Assembly: GCA_032158295.1 (NCBI GenBank)
Contig: CM063248.1
Location: 19,183,273 to 19,247,272 of the forward strand
DNA: 64,000 nt
DNA from: Pycnopodia helianthoides
Taxonomy: Eukaryota > Echinodermata > Asteroidea > Forcipulatida > Asteriidae
Reading direction: 5' to 3'
Shown here: positions 61,906 to 64,000 of the stretch, in pieces
How the letters are laid out: each line of letters begins with the position of its first letter
Position numbering within the stretch: the stretch's first letter is position 1
Made by a program: the position numbers and the translations under genes
Notes under the pieces: model-generated
Databases searched by the model: none
What the model was told of the DNA's origin: nothing
The model's input: the letters and a program-made list of their open reading frames with translations, nothing else

Positions 61906-63225
61906 ATATTTCTGTGGTGGATCATTGTATTTTACTTACCTTTCGAACAATGTAGTTTTTTAACGAAACGCTTTTTGTAGCCCAAAGCACCTGATACAAC
62001 AAGGCACAGTGTCTCTTTAACCATAGAGCAAGGAACTGTCCCTTGCTCTATGCTTTTAACGCTTTGTGTATTATGGATTAAACAAAAGAAATATAATATT
62101 AATTCAATGTGATTGTACACTAGTACACGCGTGAAGTTGTACTAACGGGTTTAGTGTAATGAATTTAGATACACGAATCAGCACCTACCATTGTCTATAA
62201 TCCTGATTTATTATGGTCAAGGCTGAGATTAACTAGATTTCCCTCGTTAAGCTCGTTATCTCATCATAATAATAAACCACATGTGGCTACATTTACACAC
62301 AAAAGAGCGCGAGAAAAATGAAGAAGGAGGGGGGGGGGGAATGGAAAGAGAAACAGACATCAAAGAGAAATTTATTCCAAATGCATCTGTCCATAGTGCA
62401 GTTATTGATTCTCTCCAAGGAAACGTTTGATCGAAGTGGGGTAAATCACTACACGACAAAAAAAAGGTGAAGAGAGGAAACAAAAGGGCACAGATGCTGG
62501 ATTCAGCACTGCCGCCGTGGTAATGCCGTTGTGGTAACCTATGTAAAATGTGCAGGGTTCATGTCACAAGTGTACACATAGTACAGATTGACACGCCGTT
62601 CTGCCTTAGCGGTGGTCCGCTGGCCAAACGGCAGATAAAACACCCGGGGACCAGTCAGAATACGGTCCAAGTGGTTCGGCTGGCTGGTTCAGTGTTGAAA
62701 AGCATCCCTACTGTACTTCATTTGAAATATGGGCTAGCATGACTAGTGAAAAAAGTGTACGGATTAGTCAAACAACATGCTAACTGGTCCTGCTGGCCAG
62801 TCGCCTGTTGTGGATGTTGTGTAAAGTGGTTCGGCACCTGCCCCAGAATGTGGGGAAGGGTGGAGGTCATGGGTACAAGTCCAGCCCCAGTAGCCAAGGT
62901 GGATTTTCTCCCCCTGCTGGACTTGGAAATCACTGAGAAATACAGTGTGAAGGAACAAAACCAACATAATGTATGCATTGAGTATGTATGTTATGGACGG
63001 TCTGGGTGTCAAAGTTTGCATTTATGCATAACAATTGTAAACTTTATGTATAGTTTTTGAGAAATGAGTAAAACAGGTAGTTTTTCTGGTGACTTGTCTG
63101 GTCTCAACTTGACTGGCCCGATCATTGCCGATGCTAAAATCACTGGCCTCACTGGCCTGTGGTCCATTGTAAATGTTGAGCCCTGAAACGGCTTTACATC
63201 CAAACCGTAGGACGAAGCAATAATG
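61906..63225. other. Repeat-like, no recognised gene
   Basis: Contains the 12-bp hairpin at 62022-62052 and repeat-like stretches near 62780-62950 and 63085-63190. No supported frame. Confidence 0.45.
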
Positions 63226-63345
63226 GTAAGTGTCATAAAACCGGGACTCGAACCCACACTCCGCTGATCAGAAAAACAACAGAGCTTGGATCTACATGCA
63301 TGACATGTATAGTGTGCTGTGACCGCTCAGCCACAACACACCATT
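63226..63345 (-). mobile_element. Family T SINE fragment
   Basis: The - strand holds GCGGAGTGTGGGTTCGAGTC and a disrupted head; the interior carries an extra stretch (CAGAGCTTGGATCTACATGC on the + strand). Confidence 0.55.
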
Positions 63346-63357
63346 TCATGTGGTCAA

Positions 63358-63800
63358 TGGCGATCCATTGGCTGCCACTTCATCTTCGCATACGCTACAA
63401 GGTTCTCCTTCTCGTATTTAAAGCTCTCCGTGGTCTCGCTCCTTCCTACCTAAAAGGAACTACTGCATCAGCGTCAACTGAGACCTGGTCTCAGATCTTC
63501 ATCTGACCTACTCTTTGTACCAAGGACTCGTCTAGCAAGCTATGGCGACCGTGCTTTTTCCTCCCTGGCACCGCCACTTTGGAACTCCTTGCCAGATGAA
63601 CTGAGAGCAATTCGGGACCTATCCCTCTTCACACGCCACCTGAAAACCCACCTCTTCGACCAGTCTATCCCCCATACATAAATAATTCCGGCTTTCATTT
63701 AAACTCCATTTCACTGACCGGGGCATTTGAATGAATATTTTTTTTCAGAGATTGTACGCCTTATATAAATGCTTTGTTATTATTATTATTATTATTATCA
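63358..63800 (+). pseudogene. 3' end of a non-LTR retrotransposon (LINE) ORF2
   Basis: Two frames give the conserved C-terminal region of CR1/L2-type ORF2: IHWLPLHLRIRYKVLLLVFK with ALRGLAPSYLKG, then after a shift LLFVPRTRLASYGDRAFSS, APPLWNSLPDELRAIRD and LKTHLFDQSI, ending TAA at about 63681. A (TTA)n tail follows. Reverse transcriptase itself is absent, so this is a 5'-truncated, frameshifted remnant. Confidence 0.88.
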
Positions 63801-64000
63801 ATGAGCTATCCTGGAAATGCCTAGTACATGTACATGGACGCAGTTCATGTACACAAAGTACATTTACTAGTTTACTAAGGGACCATTCAGAATAGTAAAT
63901 GTTAAACAAATATTGGTTTTTTTTGTGTGGAAATTGTTTTGCTCCACCCACCAACCCCAAATTTCGATTTTTAAATATTGAATGACTTAACAATATATTC

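Noticed and set aside
63300..63506. A host gene at the right end
   Set aside because: The motif order is that of a LINE ORF2 C-terminus, frameshifted and followed by a (TTA)n tail.

Overview
The window looks like intron-rich metazoan DNA, most likely from a marine invertebrate deuterostome. A sea star or other echinoderm is my best guess, because the short inverted-repeat elements and tRNA-like SINEs resemble ones I associate with echinoderm genomes; the sequence alone does not prove it. Coding DNA is sparse and split into short exons with GT-AG borders, and the rest is AT-rich with many small transposable elements.

Three gene loci are supported. (1) A complete coding set of 24 exons for phosphoribosylformylglycinamidine synthase (PFAS, de novo purine synthesis) runs on the + strand from about 19,893 to 44,966. 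(2) A FANCB homologue (Fanconi anaemia core complex) lies on the - strand in 8 coding exons, 54,968 down to 47,681. It is tail-to-tail with PFAS, 2.7 kb apart. (3) Near 14 kb on the - strand are two tandem copies of a small one-exon gene for a single-pass membrane protein with a proline-rich PY-motif tail.

Layout: 1-13.9 kb has no recognised gene and many inverted-repeat elements. 13.9-14.8 kb holds the tandem membrane-protein genes. 15.1-15.4 kb is a 40-bp tandem array followed by a SINE. 18.7-19.8 kb, just upstream of PFAS, is a nested transposon. 19.9-45.0 kb is PFAS, with introns carrying a 45-bp minisatellite, a 13-bp satellite, SINEs and MITEs. 45.0-47.7 kb is the convergent spacer, 47.7-55.0 kb is FANCB, and 55-64 kb is repeat-rich with no recognised gene, ending in a LINE 3' fragment.

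Two PFAS exons and one FANCB exon each carry a single-base frameshift inside well conserved sequence, with phases of the neighbouring exons that agree with homologues. This points to indel errors in the assembly or, less likely, to real lesions. The most unusual signals are: a 45-bp intronic repeat whose units carry a back-to-back 3'/5' splice-site-like motif; a 45-copy 13-bp satellite open in all six frames and packed with GCATG; two different foldback transposons, each inserted into a TTAA-type MITE with a 9-bp target duplication; and two apparent GC-AG introns in FANCB. I see no CRISPR array, operon or bacterial-type system.
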